A DNA stretch of 6,555 nt from Candidatus Sulfopaludibacter sp. SbA3 (GTDB lineage Bacteria > Acidobacteriota > Terriglobia > 2-12-FULL-54-10). The notes beneath the pieces are model-generated. The model had not been told where the DNA came from, did not search any database, and saw only the letters and a list, made by a program, of their open reading frames with translations. Positions 6,256-6,555 of this stretch are shown piece after piece (within the stretch, counting starts at the first letter, position 1; each line of letters opens with the position of its first letter). A program made the translations under genes and the position numbers. The stretch covers positions 1 to 6,555 of the forward strand of contig CAMBEY010000166.1 of the NCBI GenBank assembly GCA_945865705.1, given 5' to 3'.

Positions 6256-6555
6256 TTGGTGCGGCCAGCAGCCAATTCCGGCCGCTGCCGTCCAGTCGAG
6301 CGGTTCAGATCTGGCGCGTTGGTGCCGGACGATTGGGCCGAGAAGGGAATGCCCGAGGCGGCGGAGAAGACGTTGGAAATCTGCCAGCCTCCCAGCAGCA
6401 GGCGAAGCCAGCCCGTGTCGCGCAGCGAGGGCACCGCATAGATGCCGTTGACCACGAAGTTCTGCCCGACGTGGAGCGCGGAGAGGCCGCGGTCGGCTGT
6501 GGGGTTGGAGGGCTGCGAGCTTCCACCCTCGCCGTAGTCAGTGGAGACCACGCCG

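Larger units (their letters stand above)
5846..6555 (-). pseudogene. TonB-dependent Oar-like receptor, C-terminal part, frameshifted; start outside the window
   Basis: The open frame enters from the right edge (VVSTDYGEGG) and shows barrel segments typical of the family: LHVGQNFVVNGIYAVP, LLLGGWQISNVFSAASGIPFS and GTPDMYFDPCAFF. It then meets a run of seven T and stops at a TAA (6113-6111), eight residues after CAFF. Dropping one T continues as LPPPGFYGNAGRN, FRADIFNLFNHANFG and finally LQLGLRLTF before TGA (5848-5846), a 96-residue stretch that is the expected outer-membrane C-terminus with a terminal Phe. The two pieces therefore belong to one gene. The left-hand receptor has matching segments (GYFGNLGRN, FRAELFNLLNRANFG). 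Without the last strands the barrel should not assemble, so the gene is either inactive, wrongly sequenced at the homopolymer, or rescued by slippage. It lies 38 bp before the tandem hydrolase gene and is the likely first visible gene of that operon. Confidence 0.85.

Noticed and set aside
6111..6555. Treating the right-hand receptor frame ending at 6111 as a complete short gene
   Set aside because: The next frame continues the same family signature without a gap, so this is one gene split by a frameshift rather than two genes.

Overview
The window most likely comes from a member of the Acidobacteriota. Both of its outer-membrane receptors are the large Oar-like TonB-dependent type, with a carboxypeptidase-regulatory-like N-terminal domain and C-terminal signatures such as YFDPCAF, GFYGNxGRN and FNLxNxANFG. 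That phylum carries these in large families. The phylum call is an inference from family style, because the window holds no rRNA or other marker gene. No tRNA, rRNA, CRISPR array, insertion sequence or integrase is visible. Every gene I can support lies on the minus strand, so the layout is read from right to left.

Right end (6555 to 5846): the C-terminal part of a TonB-dependent receptor whose start lies outside the window. A run of seven T in the coding strand (A7 on the plus strand, 6137-6143) puts it out of frame. Removing one T restores the complete, family-typical C-terminus. It may be a pseudogene, a homopolymer sequence error, or a case of slippage.

Middle (5807 to 3345): two genes for exported proteins follow at short distances (38 bp, then 33 bp) and probably form an operon with the receptor. 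The first encodes a 494-residue protein made of two alpha/beta-hydrolase-fold halves. Both halves have lost the nucleophilic serine (Gly in one, Thr in the other), and the second half has also lost the catalytic histidine. The second encodes a subclass B3 metallo-beta-lactamase-like enzyme with a full set of zinc ligands. Shine-Dalgarno positions move the start of each gene downstream of its longest possible ORF.

Left end (3344 to 1): a 232-bp intergenic region holds a good sigma-70-like promoter and an untranslated leader of about 115 nt with several dyads. It drives a second Oar-like receptor of which 1037 codons are present. That gene runs off the left edge, apparently lacking only its last few tens of residues.

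As a unit the region looks like an envelope-associated uptake or processing locus: two receptors flanking a periplasmic hydrolase-fold protein and a periplasmic zinc hydrolase. The substrate cannot be read from the sequence. The most distinctive observations are the double loss of the serine nucleophile in an intact tandem hydrolase, its tight coupling to a B3-type enzyme, and the homopolymer frameshift in the upstream receptor.
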